Source of the DNA: Tidjanibacter sp.
GTDB taxonomy: Bacteria > Bacteroidota > Bacteroidia > Bacteroidales > Rikenellaceae
Direction: 5' to 3'
DNA length: 32,238 bases
Assembly (NCBI GenBank): GCA_017631375.1
Contig: JAGBTK010000071.1
Location: forward strand, 1-32,238
Shown here: one piece after another, positions 31,808 through 32,238 of the stretch
Position numbering within the stretch: the first letter of the stretch is position 1
How the letters are laid out: every line of letters begins with the position of its first letter
Made by a program: the position numbers and the translations under genes
The notes under the pieces: model-generated
What the model was told of the DNA's origin: nothing
The model's input: only the letters and a program-made list of their open reading frames with translations
Database searches by the model: none

Positions 31808-32238
31808 TTAGATAGCAACCTGAGTCTTCAGACGGAGATCGTTCGAAGCACCACCGACCATAATCTCGATGTTGCCGTTCTCCAAAGTCCAAGCGTCGGT
31901 GTCAACATTCCAGTAACGGAGGCTCTCAACGGGAACCTCAAGAGTTACATTCTTAGTCTCACCGGGCTGCAAGGTTACGCGATCAAATGCCTTGAGCTCC
32001 TTAACGGGCCACTCAACCTGAGCATCCAAACGGGTAACATAGAGCTGTACAACCTCGTCAGCTACCATATCGCCATTGTTGGTCAGATCGAAGGTAACCT
32101 CGATAGTATCGTTAGCCTTATAGCTGCTCTTGTTAGTTGCGATGTTAGCGTAGTCGAAGGTTACATACGACAGACCGTGACCGAATGCGAACATAACGGG
32201 AACGTTCTTGGTGTCGAACCAACGATAACCTACATACA
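31808..32238 (-). CDS. Glycoside hydrolase family 3, C-terminal part only (cut by window edge)
   Basis: The minus-strand frame is open to the window end and reads YVGYRWFDTKNVPVMFAFGH, then GLSYVTFDY, a GH3 C-terminal signature. A fibronectin III-like domain with NNGDMVADEVVQLYV and QPGETKNVTLEV follows. About 143 codons are visible, and the catalytic domains lie outside. The protein differs clearly from the downstream GH3 (FAFGHGLSYVTFDY against YPFGFGLSYTTFEY), so the pair is an old duplication or two separately acquired enzymes. The true start cannot be seen. An ATG at 32194 is internal and not a start. Confidence 0.9.
   Translation of the reverse strand, partial: YVGYRWFDTKNVPVMFAFGHGLSYVTFDYANIATNKSSYKANDTIEVTFDLTNNGDMVADEVVQLYVTRLDAQVEWPVKELKAFDRVTLQPGETKNVTLEVPVESLRYWNVDTDAWTLENGNIEIMVGGASNDLRLKTQVAI

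Noticed and set aside
1..32238. CRISPR array, insertion sequence, integrase, toxin-antitoxin pair or restriction system
   Set aside because: No regularly spaced direct repeats, transposase or recombinase motifs, or paired small toxin/antitoxin frames were seen on either strand.

Overview
The window looks like a chromosomal stretch of a Bacteroidales bacterium with a moderately high GC content. A Rikenellaceae/Alistipes-like origin is my inference, not something proven here. The basis is: many gene starts lie behind TAnnTTTG -7 boxes (the Bacteroidetes sigma-ABfr promoter), Shine-Dalgarno sequences are mostly absent, IspG is the long three-domain form, LspA carries a long periplasmic insertion, and there are secreted GH2/GH3 enzymes, a WbqC-like protein and a DUF3108 protein.

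Layout. 1-2328: the 5' part of ATP-type PEP carboxykinase (pckA, minus), divergent from hemW. 2329-11763: an alpha-glucan (glycogen) cluster. It has a 1418-residue fusion of a GT3 glycogen synthase with a GT35 phosphorylase on its own promoter and terminator, then a three-gene unit of GH133 debranching enzyme, GT4 glycosyltransferase and GH57 alpha-amylase-like protein. The GH57 protein seems to lack its general acid. A perfect 16-bp bidirectional terminator closes the cluster. 11764-16301 (minus): a tightly packed operon read in the order cvpA-like, rsgA, TrmH-like methyltransferase, class III aminotransferase, DUF418 membrane protein. 16463-18475: a secreted GH2 enzyme. 18543-20730 (minus): ispG followed by a WbqC-family gene. 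20849-26277: a secreted protein of unknown function, a structured RNA element, recG, a DUF3108 protein, a membrane coiled-coil protein and lspA. 26327-29138 (minus): an AT-rich, unusual 812-residue methyltransferase with two C-terminal membrane segments, next to an intact tRNA-Ser(CGA). An inverted partial copy of that tRNA lies between them. 29329-end (minus): two tandem GH3 enzymes, the upstream one cut by the window edge.

How the genes fit together. The PEP carboxykinase and the glycogen cluster would link C4/PEP metabolism to carbon storage. Within the cluster one polypeptide appears to hold both the polymerising (GT3) and the phosphorolytic (GT35) activity, and the debranching enzyme opens branch points. 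The GT4 and the probably non-hydrolytic GH57 protein are the unexplained members. No ADP-glucose pyrophosphorylase, GT5 synthase or branching enzyme is seen here. The secreted GH2 and GH3 enzymes suggest use of plant or host glycans.

The best candidates for something undescribed are the orphan methyltransferase-membrane fusion with the tRNA remnant beside it, the GT3-GT35 fusion with its structured leader, and the GH57 protein with a replaced catalytic residue.
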